A DNA stretch of 64,000 bases from Paenibacillus agricola (GTDB lineage: Bacteria > Bacillota > Bacilli > Paenibacillales > NBRC-103111), in assembly GCF_011440305.1 (NCBI RefSeq), contig NZ_JAAOIW010000006.1, forward strand, positions 1 to 64,000. The letters are read 5' to 3'. Shown in pieces: positions 35,743 to 45,061 of the stretch (position 1 is its first letter; the number at the start of each line of letters is the position of its first letter). The notes beneath the pieces were generated by a model, which made no database searches, had not been told where the DNA came from, and saw nothing but the letters and a program-made list of their open reading frames with translations. The translations under genes were made by a program, and so were the position numbers.

Positions 35743-36318
35743 ATGAGAAAACTCGTTCTATTTCTGCACGCATCGCTTGACGGTTTTGTAGAAGGGCCGA
35801 ACGGTGAAATGGACATTGGCTATATTTCCTACGATGCTGATTTGGAGAAACACGCGAAAGAAATTCTGAGTACTGCCGACACTGTCATTTGGGGACGTGG
35901 GACTTATCAGATGATGCACAGTTACTGGCCATCTGTGCCTTCGAACCCATCAGCTTCGCAGCATGAAAGGAATCATGCCGAGTGGATCGAAAAGACAGCT
36001 AAAATCGTTTTTTCCACGACGCTGGAGAAAGTCGAATGGAACAATTCCAGACTGGTGAAAGAAGATGTCGAGGAAGAGATCAAGAACCTCAAACAGCAGC
36101 CAGGTAAGGATATGGTCATCCTCGGCAGTCCTAGGTTCGCACACAACCTTATGCAGCTTGATTTAATAGATGAGTATAAAATTACGGTTTCTCCCGTCCT
36201 GATCGGCAGCGGGTTGCCGTTATTCCAAGGTTTCAAGGAGAAGATCAATCTTAAACTTATCGAAAACAAGACATTTGATTCTGGAGCCATAGGCCTCGTT
36301 TACCAGACGGTTAGATGA
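35743..36318 (+). CDS. Dihydrofolate reductase/RibD C-terminal-family protein
   Basis: A 191-residue protein of the RibD_C fold (YwjB/YyaP type). Features are LHASLDGFVEGPNGEMD at the start, TVIWGRGTYQMM, and VILGSPRFAHNLMQLDLIDEYKITVSPVLIGSGLPLF. It likely reduces a pteridine- or pyrimidine-like substrate with NADPH; the substrate is unknown. AAGGAGA (35728-35734) favours ATG 35743 over an ATG 21 bases upstream. It is a single gene. Confidence 0.85.
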   Translation: MRKLVLFLHASLDGFVEGPNGEMDIGYISYDADLEKHAKEILSTADTVIWGRGTYQMMHSYWPSVPSNPSASQHERNHAEWIEKTAKIVFSTTLEKVEWNNSRLVKEDVEEEIKNLKQQPGKDMVILGSPRFAHNLMQLDLIDEYKITVSPVLIGSGLPLFQGFKEKINLKLIENKTFDSGAIGLVYQTVR

Positions 36319-36911
36319 CCTTGTCTCCTAAAGTAATCCCTGAGTCTAACGTGGAGCATATAAGACTTCTATAAAGTGTTTGTGGTAACTGGTACACGCT
36401 TAGAGGATTTGGCGGTAAGTAGTTGTATTTATATTGTGCAGTGACCTCTTTAGGGAAACAACCGCCCCTAAAAGGTTTGGAGCCAGCAGGCATCCCCCTG
36501 GACTTCTTAAACAGAATTGAGGCGCTCCATGCTTTGGCACTGCACAAACTAATAAATTATCAACCTGTCGATATGGCAGTTTTTTTTGCATTTCCTTATC
36601 GATTTCAAGTAAATGGACCGAGGGGAAACCATTACATTCCCAACTCATACTCTGCTGCTTTTCAAACGCTCGAAAAAGAGCCCCTTGTGGATCAGGCAAG
36701 GGACAACCTGGGCGATACGCTAACAATAATGAAACGCTACTGCACATCTATACACAGAATGCTCCAATTAACCTTCGAAGGAAATAAACCAACTCTCTCA
36801 GTGGTTTCACTACCAACTTCAAACAAGCAGATTCATTTGTCAAAAATCATAAGCGCGTTCGGCAGGAAAAAATGCTCCGCGCATCTCATGTGCAAGAACA
36901 GTAAAAGCTCA
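36319..36911. other. Stretch with no supported gene
   Basis: Long open frames exist on both strands, but none has a ribosome binding site, recognisable motifs or consistent codon use. The GC-balanced sequence may be a heavily decayed gene. Nothing else was identified. Confidence 0.4.
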
Positions 36912-37616
36912 TTAATCCATATATTGCTCATCTGGCTCGTGTAAAGCTGAAGCCAAGATTTTCTCTGCGACGAATTCAGGAGTATCAGCAGGAGGGGAAG
37001 AACCTTGTCGCTGCTGCTGGCGAACACCCAGAGCGTTTTTGCCAAAATCCGTTGCGGTTGAGCGCGGATAGACAGTAATCACCCGGATATTCTCTGAGGC
37101 TAATTCACCTCGTGCCGTATCGGAAAGCATGTTCAGAGCGGCCTTGGTAGCTGCATAGGCTGCCATTCCAGCAATATGCATCTTGGAGACCACCGAGCTT
37201 ATATTGATGATCAGTCCTCCCCCTTGCTCTCGCATGATAGGGATCACAGCTTGCATAGCTGCTAATGGCCCAAACACATTGAGGTCTAGGGTCTTGCGGA
37301 AGTCGTCAGGATTGAGGTCAGCGATCGTGCCAACTGCAGCTTGCCCTACGTTATTGATGACCACGTCCAAGCGACCAAAGTGGCGCACCGTCTCCTCAAT
37401 GACTCTTTGAACTTGCTTCGGATCACTCACGTCAGCAGGCAGAGCGACGGCGTCATTTCCCTGGCTCTGCAATTCCTCAGCGAGATGATTGAGTGCATCG
37501 GCAGATCGAGCTACCAGTGCTAATTTAGCACCAGCAGTGGCAAATCGGCGTACTGTGGCTAAGCCGATACCAGCGGATGCTCCAGTAATAAGAACGACCT
37601 TGTCACGAATTTCCAT
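36912..37616 (-). CDS. SDR-family oxidoreductase
   Basis: A 234-residue classical SDR with NAD(P)-binding TGASAGIGLATVRRF, NNVGQAA, catalytic Ser (INISSVVSK), and YAATKAA. The end DTPEFVAEKILASAL is characteristic of the YdfG/YueD-like group acting on small carbonyl compounds. AAAGGAAC precedes ATG 37616 on the minus strand. It is divergent from a LysR gene, with a gap of 280 bases between them, the usual layout for a LysR target. Confidence 0.9.
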   Translation of the reverse strand: MEIRDKVVLITGASAGIGLATVRRFATAGAKLALVARSADALNHLAEELQSQGNDAVALPADVSDPKQVQRVIEETVRHFGRLDVVINNVGQAAVGTIADLNPDDFRKTLDLNVFGPLAAMQAVIPIMREQGGGLIINISSVVSKMHIAGMAAYAATKAALNMLSDTARGELASENIRVITVYPRSTATDFGKNALGVRQQQRQGSSPPADTPEFVAEKILASALHEPDEQYMD

Positions 37617-37896
37617 AATAAATGTTCCTTTCTTTGAGAAGATTGGCCTAACCGTTTATGGGAGGAAGCGGTCAGCAGGTTCCTGAAAAAATTAAACGGA
37701 TAACGAAATGAGCAAAATAGATCGGCATCAAGACGCTCTGCTTGCGCTCGTCAAGGCGCTGGAGGGATGCATTAGTTGTGCTTCCTTCCATTCTTTTTAG
37801 CGCCTCTCAAATTTAGCTGTTTTGCACTTGAAACGGAAGTTCAAATAGGTTAGCATGGCATTAACTAAAAGTTAATACGATGAAGGAGTTCTTTGA

Positions 37897-38778
37897 ATGA
37901 ATGAACAATTGAATACGTTTATTCAGGTGGCAGAGTCTGGTAGCTTTTCCAAGGCAGCTGAAAAACTATTTGTTTCTCCAACTGCTGTGATGAAGCAAAT
38001 GAATTTGTTGGAAAAGCATATAGGAGTGCCTCTTTTGATTCGCACTAACCATGGTGTTGAGCTTACCGAGGCAGGGAAATCATTTAACAAGGATGCAGCA
38101 TTTTTTTTGCGGAATTTTCAAGAAGCCGTGCTACGTATACGTCAGGGTGCACAGGGAAGTCAGCATGTTATTCGTGTGGGCACCTCTATACTTAATCCCT
38201 GCAAGGTTTTGCTGGATTTGTGGAATGAAATCAGCGGCCAATATCCGCAGTTTAAAATAAAAATCGTCCATTTTGAGGATGATGCTTATACTCTACCAGC
38301 CACTTATCGTACCATTGGCAAACACTTTGATTTCATCGTAGGGCCATATCTTACAGAAGACTGGGAGGATTATCTCCGTTTGCTTGAGCTGGGGAGTTAC
38401 CGCTTTTGCTTTGCTGTATCTCGCAACCATCGGCTGGCTTCAAAAAAAACATTGTCTGTCGAAGATTTGTATGGAGAGAAGTTGGCTGTGGTGAAAGGTG
38501 GAAAAAGTGCAGTAATTGATGAAATTCGTCATTTTTTGATAATGAACCATCCTAAAATCAAAATTAAAGATGTTCCGCGCCTTTATGATATTGATGTATT
38601 CAATCGTTGCGAGCAAAGCGATACTGTCCTACTAACATTGGATGCATGGGTAGATATTCACCCGTCCTTAGTGACCATCCCTAGCGATTTGGATTTCACA
38701 ATACCCTATGGTTTGCTATATCCCTTAAAACCATCAGAGGATGTCAATCAGTTTTTAGAAATCATAAAAGAAATGTAA
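37897..38778 (+). CDS. LysR-family transcriptional regulator
   Basis: A 293-residue regulator with a winged HTH at residues 1-60 (LNTFIQVAESGSFSKAAEKLFVSPTAVMKQMNLLEKHIG) followed by a periplasmic-binding-fold effector domain. The fold differs slightly from the common form (FDFIVGPYL; RFCFAVSRNHRLASK). GAAGGAG precedes ATG 37897. By divergence it probably activates the SDR gene at 36912. The intergenic stretch 37617-37896 holds no other gene. Confidence 0.9.
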   Translation: MNEQLNTFIQVAESGSFSKAAEKLFVSPTAVMKQMNLLEKHIGVPLLIRTNHGVELTEAGKSFNKDAAFFLRNFQEAVLRIRQGAQGSQHVIRVGTSILNPCKVLLDLWNEISGQYPQFKIKIVHFEDDAYTLPATYRTIGKHFDFIVGPYLTEDWEDYLRLLELGSYRFCFAVSRNHRLASKKTLSVEDLYGEKLAVVKGGKSAVIDEIRHFLIMNHPKIKIKDVPRLYDIDVFNRCEQSDTVLLTLDAWVDIHPSLVTIPSDLDFTIPYGLLYPLKPSEDVNQFLEIIKEM

Positions 38779-38824
38779 TCTAAGCACAGTGACGTTTCAT
38801 TTCGAACATACAAAAGGAACTATA

Positions 38825-39458
38825 TAAGTTGAACTAAATATTGGAAAATAATGGTAAAGAGTGACTGACCACCTGTCGAAATCGATGAAAAAAAACGGAA
38901 AACCGTCGGAGGCTTGAGCGTTATCAAGCCTTGTACTTGCATCTGCAAGGTACTCCATCTGAACAGATTGCCCATACGCTAAACCGAAGTGCCCAAGCGG
39001 TAAAAACGAGGGGCTTGCCGGTCTGCAAATGAATCATTCTCCAGGTGCACCTGTGCGATTGACTCCCGAACAGCAGGAGCAATTGAAACGTACGATTGTC
39101 GAGTCTGTGCCTCATGAAGTCGGTTTTAGAGCACTTCATAACTGGACGCTGGAAATATCGCTGATTATATCAAGCGGGAGTTTGGTTCTGCCTATTCGCT
39201 TCGTGGCATTTCCGCATTTCCAAAATGATGCACCGTCAAGGGCTCAGCTACACCAAGCCTACCTATACCTTGGCAGCGGCAGATCCAGACAAACAACAGC
39301 TATTTGCACAAACCACCTTTATCCATGCTCCGTGACTACCAAGCCAAAGAAATCCGTATAAATGTACAACCGTTTATGGATGAAGTGGCCAAAGTGCCTT
39401 TGGTCATTATTGACCGCCTTTGTATCCGGTACTAACAGAATTTTCTTAGTTCAACTTA
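38825..39458. mobile_element. IS630-family element, inactivated
   Basis: Inverted terminal repeats TAAGTTGAACTAA (38825-38837) and TTAGTTCAACTTA (39446-39458) bound 634 bases. Inside, split over several frames on the plus strand, are IS630/Tc1-type transposase pieces: a HTH region, MNHSPGAPVRLTPEQQEQLK, HEVGFRALHNWTL, DYIKREFGSAYSLRGIS, GLSYTKPTYTLAAADPDKQQ and FAQTTFIHAP. Multiple frameshifts and loss of the DDE C-terminal half make it inactive. The boundary repeats are 13-bp perfect matches. Confidence 0.75.
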
Positions 39459-39491
39459 GATAGAATGGACAACATTCTGAATTATGGATAA

Positions 39492-39520
39492 TTGACACCT
39501 TAAAGATTAAAGGCGATAAT
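39492..39520 (+). promoter_or_regulatory. Promoter of the nagA-like gene
   Basis: -35 TTGACA (39492-39497) and -10 GATAAT (39515-39520) with a 17-base spacer, about 60 bases before the start codon. There is no clear LacI operator here, unlike at the downstream promoter. Confidence 0.65.
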
Positions 39521-39585
39521 CTTTTTTGAAAAGGCACAGCACCTCAATGTTGTGTATATGAAGATAAAATTAGCTGGATGAAGGA

Positions 39586-40794
39586 GTGTTTACAATCGAA
39601 ACGAATGGCCGCGAAATTTATGGAAGGCTGGTTACGACCGGCGAATACGTTTATGTTCAGACTCTTGGCGAACGCATTCATCGTATTATTCCTGCTGGGA
39701 AACAAGAGATTGATGGCACCAAGGAGGAGCTATGGATTGCCCCGGGGCTGATCGATTTACAAATTAATGGTTTTGCCGGCTATGATTTAAATATGGCTGA
39801 AGCCGATTTGGAGCAGCGTGTGGAAGCGATTGGTCTCATGACGAGAGAGGTGTTGAAATCGGGTACGACTTCTTTTTGTCCCACGGTGATTACCGCCGGA
39901 TTTGAACAAATTCATAGCAGCATGACAGCCATCCGATTGGCTTGTGAGCGTGATCCTTTCATTGCCAGTTGTATATTGGGCATCCATCTGGAAGGACCTT
40001 ATTTATCTGAGCAGGATGGACCGCGAGGCGCTCATCCTCTTGAACATGTCAAGGATCCGGATTGGGAGGAATTCTGCGCTTGGCAGGAAGCTGCCGGCGG
40101 GCGCATTCGTATGGTTACTTTGGCACCGGAACGAAGTGGGGCTGTTCCCTTGATTAACAAGCTTGTCCAAGCTGGCATTTTGGTATGTATCGGACATAGT
40201 GCAGCAAGCCATGATGAAATTACGGCAGCTGTAGATGCAGGAGCAAGGATGTCGACTCATCTCGGAAACGCAGCTCATTCGCATCTGCCTAGGCATCCAA
40301 ACTATATTTGGTCTCAATTGGCTGAAGACCGTTTGATACCGAGTATCATTTCCGATGGACATCATTTGCACCCATCTGTGGTCAAAGTCATGGCGCGAGC
40401 CAAAAATAATCATATCGTGCTCGTCAGTGATGCTGTCCATCTAGCTTATATGCAGCCGGGAATTTATAAGACGCATGTAGGGGGAGAAGTCGAATTGCTG
40501 CCTTCGGGGCGATTACAAACTGTGGCTAATCCACTTGTTCTAGCAGGAGCGGCGGTCTCACTCGCGGAATGCGTGCAAAATTTTAGGCGATTTACGCAAT
40601 CTGACCTACAGACAGCTTTCAAGTTAGCTACGTTGACTCCGGCACGCCTAATAGGTGAACCACTCATTGGTGATGTACAAACAAATGGACTCGCGGATAT
40701 CCTAACCTTTACCTGGAATGAAGCAGAAGATAAGCTCGACTTACAGACAGTTATCAAACGCGGAGTAACGATATTTTCAGCTGCGAAGGCTTAA
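39586..40794 (+). CDS. nagA: N-acetylglucosamine-6-phosphate deacetylase-like amidohydrolase
   Basis: NagA removes acetate from GlcNAc-6-phosphate. This 402-residue protein has the family frame: PGLIDLQINGFAGYDLN, FCPTVIT, HLEGPYLSEQDGPRGAHP, IGHSAA, DGHHLHP and VSDAV with the catalytic Asp. The usual THLFNAM metal and substrate loop instead reads THLGNAAHSHLPRHPNYIW, so the acetylated substrate may differ from GlcNAc-6-P. The likely start is GTG 39586, although AAGGAG touches it and translation may be weak. It has its own promoter and lies upstream of the ABC operon; with the NagB-like gene it frames an amino-sugar route. Confidence 0.82.
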   Translation: MFTIETNGREIYGRLVTTGEYVYVQTLGERIHRIIPAGKQEIDGTKEELWIAPGLIDLQINGFAGYDLNMAEADLEQRVEAIGLMTREVLKSGTTSFCPTVITAGFEQIHSSMTAIRLACERDPFIASCILGIHLEGPYLSEQDGPRGAHPLEHVKDPDWEEFCAWQEAAGGRIRMVTLAPERSGAVPLINKLVQAGILVCIGHSAASHDEITAAVDAGARMSTHLGNAAHSHLPRHPNYIWSQLAEDRLIPSIISDGHHLHPSVVKVMARAKNNHIVLVSDAVHLAYMQPGIYKTHVGGEVELLPSGRLQTVANPLVLAGAAVSLAECVQNFRRFTQSDLQTAFKLATLTPARLIGEPLIGDVQTNGLADILTFTWNEAEDKLDLQTVIKRGVTIFSAAKA

Positions 40795-40815
40795 TGAATT
40801 TGTAAAAAAATCTTA

Positions 40816-40864
40816 TTGACGAACAACAACATAAGAGCTACAATTTCTAATTGAAACGGTTCAA
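40816..40864 (+). promoter_or_regulatory. Promoter with LacI-type operator for the sugar operon
   Basis: -35 TTGACG (40816-40821), a 17-base spacer and -10 TACAAT (40839-40844). The near-palindrome TTGAAACGGTTCAA at 40851-40864 sits on the expected start point, so bound LacI protein would block transcription. The leader to the first gene is about 450 bases and holds two further sites. Confidence 0.7.
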
Positions 40865-40926
40865 ATATGAGTGGCTGTTTCAATTAGATTTTTGGTATAC
40901 AGATCACCTTTTTTATTCAGTAGTTT

Positions 40927-40942
40927 ATGCAAACGCTTTCTG
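40927..40942. promoter_or_regulatory. cre-like site
   Basis: ATGCAAACGCTTTCTG matches the Bacillus catabolite-response element except its last two positions. CcpA repression of the amino-sugar operon is a reasonable guess. Confidence 0.4.
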
Positions 40943-41135
40943 TAATCGTTTTCTTTATGAAAAACCAAATACTTGTGTAAGTGATTCATTTTAATTGCTA
41001 TTGAATATAACATAGATGTGTAATATTAATGTAATGTATTTACTTAAAAAAAGTTTTTGTTGTAGTTTAGTGGATTTTAATGTTATTATAACTGACATAT
41101 AAGATTTAATTTAACGGACATTATTTTTTAGAAAA

Positions 41136-41151
41136 TTTGAACCGGTTCAAA
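41136..41151. promoter_or_regulatory. Perfect LacI-type operator
   Basis: TTTGAACCGGTTCAAA is a perfect 16-bp palindrome, matching the site at 40851. A weaker copy (TTTGACCGTCTCAA) follows at 41155-41168. The spacing of nearly 290 bases between strong sites would permit looping by a LacI-family tetramer. Confidence 0.65.
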
Positions 41152-41304
41152 ATATTTGACCGTCTCAATATATCATGTTTTCAGGAAAAGGAGATGTGAT
41201 CCAGAGCTGAGTTCAGCAGCGTACACCGTGTTCGGTACCTTAGTTTCATCGTATCTAGAAGTGTAGGAAGTTGGTACACCAATAACTTAGAGGAGTGGTC
41301 GTAG

Positions 41305-42636
41305 ATGGCATCTAAAAAATTAGTTTCTGGTAGTCTCGCAGGTATGTTGGTTTTAACAGCTATGCTGTCCGCGTGTTCAAGCTCAAGTAATACTTCCACT
41401 GGAGGAGCTTCTCAGCCTGGCACAAGCGCCGCCGACGGTAAGGCAGTAAGCTTGTCGATCTGGACGGGATGGCCTGAACTGGATCCATTTTTCAAAAAAA
41501 TGGCTGATGACTACAAAAAAACAAAACCAAACGTTTCGATCGAAATCTCTTCATTCCCGCTTCGCGATTACGAAAAGAAGGTAGCAGCGGCTCTGCCATC
41601 CAAAAGTGCTGCAGATATTCTTCCATTGAATCCAAACCTGGCGCTTCGCTACATTGAAGGCAAAATGCTGCAAACCACTCCGGATGATCTGGTGAAACAA
41701 ACTAACTCCGGTATCCATCAAAAACTAATCGTGGATACCACAGTAGTCGGTGGCAAGTCATATGGCGTACCCTCCTTTATGGGCTCCGGTGCAATTTATT
41801 ATAATAAAGATATGTTGAAGGAAGCAGGTCTTACAGAACCACCAACCGTGGATAACTTGCTGGATTATGCTCAAAAGCTGGCAAAACGTGACGCTTCAGG
41901 GAACCTCGAGCGTGCAGGCATGAGTCTTCGACTTAGTGGAGGGGGCAGCGGCACCGGGGAGAAGTTCTGGAACATATTGGCACAGCGCGGAGGCAGTATC
42001 GTTAAAGAAGTATCGCCTGGCAAATTTAAGGCTGATTATAACACGGAAGCCGGATATCAGACTTTGAAGCTGTACGTAGATATGGTGCATAAGTTTAAAA
42101 CGGACGATCCAAAGGTGAAGCACGATACGGAAGCCTTCCAGACAAAAGCGGCAGCATTTTATATTCGTGAATCCAATGTCATTGCAGATACCAAGAAAAA
42201 AGTACCTGATTTGAACTATGACGCGGCTCCGTTGAAAGCGAATGTTATCAGCTTGATCAATTATTATGTTTCCAGTACAGATAAGGCCAAAGCAGATGCT
42301 GCATGGGATTTTATTAGCTTCGTTACCAAACCCGAGAATCATAAGCAAATGGTTGCAATGAGTGGCTGGCTGCCACCGCGCGACGATTTGGATCTGAATG
42401 ATTTGTACAAGGAATTCCCGCAATACAAAGCGTTTTTTACAAAACAGGAATTACAGATGTACCCGGCCATTGCCGAGTTTGATGAAATTTTGACCAAGTT
42501 TGCAGATCGTATCGCAACGAAGGGTTTCACTGACCCGTCATTCGTGGATAATCCTGATAAGATGAAGGCTTTCCTGGATGAAGCGGCCAAAGAAACGAAT
42601 GACATTTTGAAAAAAGCAGGTCATTTGGCTGAATAA
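41305..42636 (+). CDS. ABC transporter sugar-binding lipoprotein
   Basis: A 443-residue family-1 extracellular solute-binding protein. The signal peptide has a lipobox (LSAC, Cys at about 24), and a Ser/Thr-rich linker precedes the mature domain (LSIWTGWPELDPFFKKMADDYKK). It is anchored outside the membrane and delivers the sugar to the permeases encoded at 47744-49500. AGAGGAG precedes the ATG. A hairpin after the gene (42704) probably gives it higher mRNA levels than the distal genes, a usual arrangement for binding proteins. No ATPase gene is in the cluster, so a shared MsmX-type ATPase is expected. Confidence 0.9.
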   Translation: MASKKLVSGSLAGMLVLTAMLSACSSSSNTSTGGASQPGTSAADGKAVSLSIWTGWPELDPFFKKMADDYKKTKPNVSIEISSFPLRDYEKKVAAALPSKSAADILPLNPNLALRYIEGKMLQTTPDDLVKQTNSGIHQKLIVDTTVVGGKSYGVPSFMGSGAIYYNKDMLKEAGLTEPPTVDNLLDYAQKLAKRDASGNLERAGMSLRLSGGGSGTGEKFWNILAQRGGSIVKEVSPGKFKADYNTEAGYQTLKLYVDMVHKFKTDDPKVKHDTEAFQTKAAAFYIRESNVIADTKKKVPDLNYDAAPLKANVISLINYYVSSTDKAKADAAWDFISFVTKPENHKQMVAMSGWLPPRDDLDLNDLYKEFPQYKAFFTKQELQMYPAIAEFDEILTKFADRIATKGFTDPSFVDNPDKMKAFLDEAAKETNDILKKAGHLAE

Positions 42637-42703
42637 GCAATACGTCCTTACGTTGTTTAGATTGAAAAGAAGGTTTAAACAAATGAGTTAAATACAGCAT
42701 GCT

Positions 42704-42726
42704 TACCCGGTTGTTCAGGCCGGGTA
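42704..42726 (+). terminator. Intercistronic hairpin after the binding protein
   Basis: TACCCGG and CCGGGTA form a 7-bp stem with a 9-base loop and no T run. It is likely an mRNA-stabilising or attenuating hairpin. Confidence 0.5.
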
Positions 42727-42748
42727 GGTTGCAACATGAGGTGAAAAT

Positions 42749-43783
42749 ATGCCCGATACAATCAGATTCGCCATTGTGGGTGCAGGAAGTATAGCAAGGC
42801 ATCATGCCGAATCGATCCGTCGACATCCCGATGCACAATTAGTGGCTATTGCAGATAATAGCTTGGATAGAGCCCAAGCATTGGCAGAAGAGATGGGCTC
42901 TGCCCCTCAATTGTTCACTGATTATGAAGAGATGCTGAAGCTTGCGGACATTGATGTTGTCTGTGTATGTACGCCAAGTGGGGCGCACAGTGAGGTGGCT
43001 ATTGCTGCAGCGCAAGCGGGCAAACACGTTCTCTGCGAAAAACCACTGGATATTCATGCTGATGGTATGACTGCCATGATTAACGCTTGTCGTGAACATG
43101 GCGTGAAGCTTGGTTGTGTATTTCAAAGACGCTTAATGCCGGCTATGCTGCATGCTCATAAGGCGATACGAGAAGGCAAGATAGGCAGACCAGTGCTTGG
43201 CAATGCGTATTTGAAATATTACCGCAGTCCCGAATATTACAAGAGCGGCGGTTGGCGTGGAACCTGGAAGCTTGACGGGGGCGGGGCTTTGATGAACCAA
43301 GGTGTTCACGGTGTGGACCTCATTCAATATCTAATGGGTGATGTTGAGTCGGTTTTTGCGTATTCCGCAGCGCTGTCAAGGGAAATTGAAGTAGAAGATA
43401 CAGCTGTAGTGGCATTGAAATATAAAAGTGGTGCGTTCGGCATCATTCAGGGCACAACCTCGGTATATCCGGGTCAGGAAACAAGATTTGAGCTTCACGG
43501 AGACCAAGGCACCATAGAGTTCGGGGACGAGGGGATCAAGCAATGGATTTTCAAGGGGCAGGAAGAACCGGCTCCGCAGTATGAAGATACATTGGGCCTT
43601 TCGTCGAGCAGTAATCCGTCGCAAATTTCCACTGCCGGCCATTACTTTTACGTTGACGATATGATACAGGCAATCCGGGATAACCGTGAGCCTCATGTAA
43701 ATGGAGAAGAAGCAAGAAAACCGGTTGATTTGATACTTGCGATATACGAGTCTGCGAGGCTCGGTAAAGAAATCAGGGTATAG
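42749..43783 (+). CDS. Gfo/Idh/MocA-family sugar dehydrogenase
   Basis: A 344-residue NAD(P)-dependent oxidoreductase. The Rossmann start is IVGAGSIARHHAESIRRH, the conserved CEKPLDIHADG follows, and the C-terminal domain shows GGWRGTWKLDGGGALMNQGVHGVDLIQYLMG with the catalytic Asp/His pair. Family members oxidise sugar hydroxyls, for example inositol, glucose-6-P at C3 or scyllo-inosose. GAGGTGA precedes the ATG. Its position just before a sugar aminotransferase suggests they work on the same carbon, forming or consuming a keto-sugar. Confidence 0.9.
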   Translation: MPDTIRFAIVGAGSIARHHAESIRRHPDAQLVAIADNSLDRAQALAEEMGSAPQLFTDYEEMLKLADIDVVCVCTPSGAHSEVAIAAAQAGKHVLCEKPLDIHADGMTAMINACREHGVKLGCVFQRRLMPAMLHAHKAIREGKIGRPVLGNAYLKYYRSPEYYKSGGWRGTWKLDGGGALMNQGVHGVDLIQYLMGDVESVFAYSAALSREIEVEDTAVVALKYKSGAFGIIQGTTSVYPGQETRFELHGDQGTIEFGDEGIKQWIFKGQEEPAPQYEDTLGLSSSSNPSQISTAGHYFYVDDMIQAIRDNREPHVNGEEARKPVDLILAIYESARLGKEIRV

Positions 43784-43839
43784 CATTTTTTAATGAAGTC
43801 TTCTTGTACTCATGAGAATTTCCTAAGGAGCGAACGAAA

Positions 43840-45030
43840 ATGACTCATTTAGCAATAGACGGAGGAACGCCTGTCAGAACGAAAGCTTTCCCAGAGTGGC
43901 CGATTTTTGACAATCTGGAGGAAAGGCTGCTGCTTGAGGTGCTCCATTCCGGCCAATGGGGAGGAGCCAATCGCAACAAGCTGCCCGAAGCCGAAAAGCT
44001 GTTCGCCGAGCTCCATGATGCCAAGCATGCAGTAACGGTTGTGAATGGAACCGTAGCGATTACGGTAGCTCTTCAGGCCGCTGGTGTCGAGCCAGGGGAT
44101 GAGGTTATCGTGCCTCCATACACCTTTTATGCTACAGCCGCAGCTCCGCTGATGTTCGGTGCGATTCCGGTATTCGCGGATGTGGAAGAGAACACCTTGC
44201 TTATTGATCCTGACAAAGTGGAAGCCTTGATCACTCCAAGGACTAAAGCGATCATTCCGGTTCACATCGGTGGGGCTCCAGCCAACATGACGAAGCTTAA
44301 GGCCATCGCGGATAAACACGGTTTACGAATTCTTGAGGATGCGGCGCAAGCAGCAGGCGCCCGATATAATGGTGCAGGTGTAGGGACGATTGGCGATCTG
44401 GGCACATTCAGCTTCCAGTCCTCCAAGAACATTAATTCCGGTGAAGGCGGAATGATTCTAACTAATAATGAGGAATTGGCAGATAAGGCCTGGTCTTTGA
44501 TAAACGCTGGACGTATTCGTAAAGGTGAGTGGTATCAGCACGAGGTCGTAGGCTGGAATCTGCGCATGACAGAATTTCAAGCCGCTATTCTTATCGGTCA
44601 GCTTAGCAGAATGGAACAGCAAATGGTAATACGCGAAAAGAATGCACGCCTGTTGAATGAAATGCTGCGGGATATTGATGGTATTCGTCCGCTGGATGTA
44701 GATCCGCAAATAACGCGGCATGCCTATCACCTGTATATTTTTAAAATGCATCAGGAGTTGGCCGAGAAGCTCGGTAAACGTGAATTTTGCCAAAAACTCA
44801 ATGCGGAAGGCATTCCCGTTCATGAAGGTTATGTAGCATTAAACCACAACCGGGCGATTTCCGAGGCCATATACAAATTGACAGGAACGGCTCGTCATGA
44901 TTCTTGCCCGATTGCTGAACGTGCGTGTGAGAAAGAAGCGATGTGGCTGGGGCAAAATGTTTTGTTAGGTGATGAACAAGACATGGAGGATATTGCAAAG
45001 GCAATCCGAAAGGTCGTACAATCGGTTTAG
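43840..45030 (+). CDS. DegT/DnrJ/EryC1/StrS-family sugar aminotransferase
   Basis: A 396-residue PLP enzyme of the sugar aminotransferase group: VNGTVAITVALQAAG, VPPYTFYATA, ILEDAAQAAGARYNG, and the Schiff-base lysine in FSFQSSKNINSGEGG. In biosynthesis these enzymes transfer an amino group to keto-sugars. In a catabolic cluster the reverse reaction, removing the amino group from an amino sugar to give a keto-sugar, is equally possible. AAGGAG precedes the ATG. The pairing with a Gfo/Idh enzyme resembles kanosamine (NtdA/NtdC) chemistry, but no HAD phosphatase partner is present here. Confidence 0.9.
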   Translation: MTHLAIDGGTPVRTKAFPEWPIFDNLEERLLLEVLHSGQWGGANRNKLPEAEKLFAELHDAKHAVTVVNGTVAITVALQAAGVEPGDEVIVPPYTFYATAAAPLMFGAIPVFADVEENTLLIDPDKVEALITPRTKAIIPVHIGGAPANMTKLKAIADKHGLRILEDAAQAAGARYNGAGVGTIGDLGTFSFQSSKNINSGEGGMILTNNEELADKAWSLINAGRIRKGEWYQHEVVGWNLRMTEFQAAILIGQLSRMEQQMVIREKNARLLNEMLRDIDGIRPLDVDPQITRHAYHLYIFKMHQELAEKLGKREFCQKLNAEGIPVHEGYVALNHNRAISEAIYKLTGTARHDSCPIAERACEKEAMWLGQNVLLGDEQDMEDIAKAIRKVVQSV

Positions 45031-45061
45031 TTCCTGTTAAGAAATGGAGGTACAAAACCGT

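Noticed and set aside
36400-36944. Two long overlapping frames on opposite strands as genes
   Set aside because: Neither has a ribosome binding site, family motif or codon pattern, and they contradict each other.
40865-41304. A riboswitch in the long leader of the binding-protein gene
   Set aside because: No conserved riboswitch core or terminator pair was seen; operators and a cre-like site explain part of the stretch.
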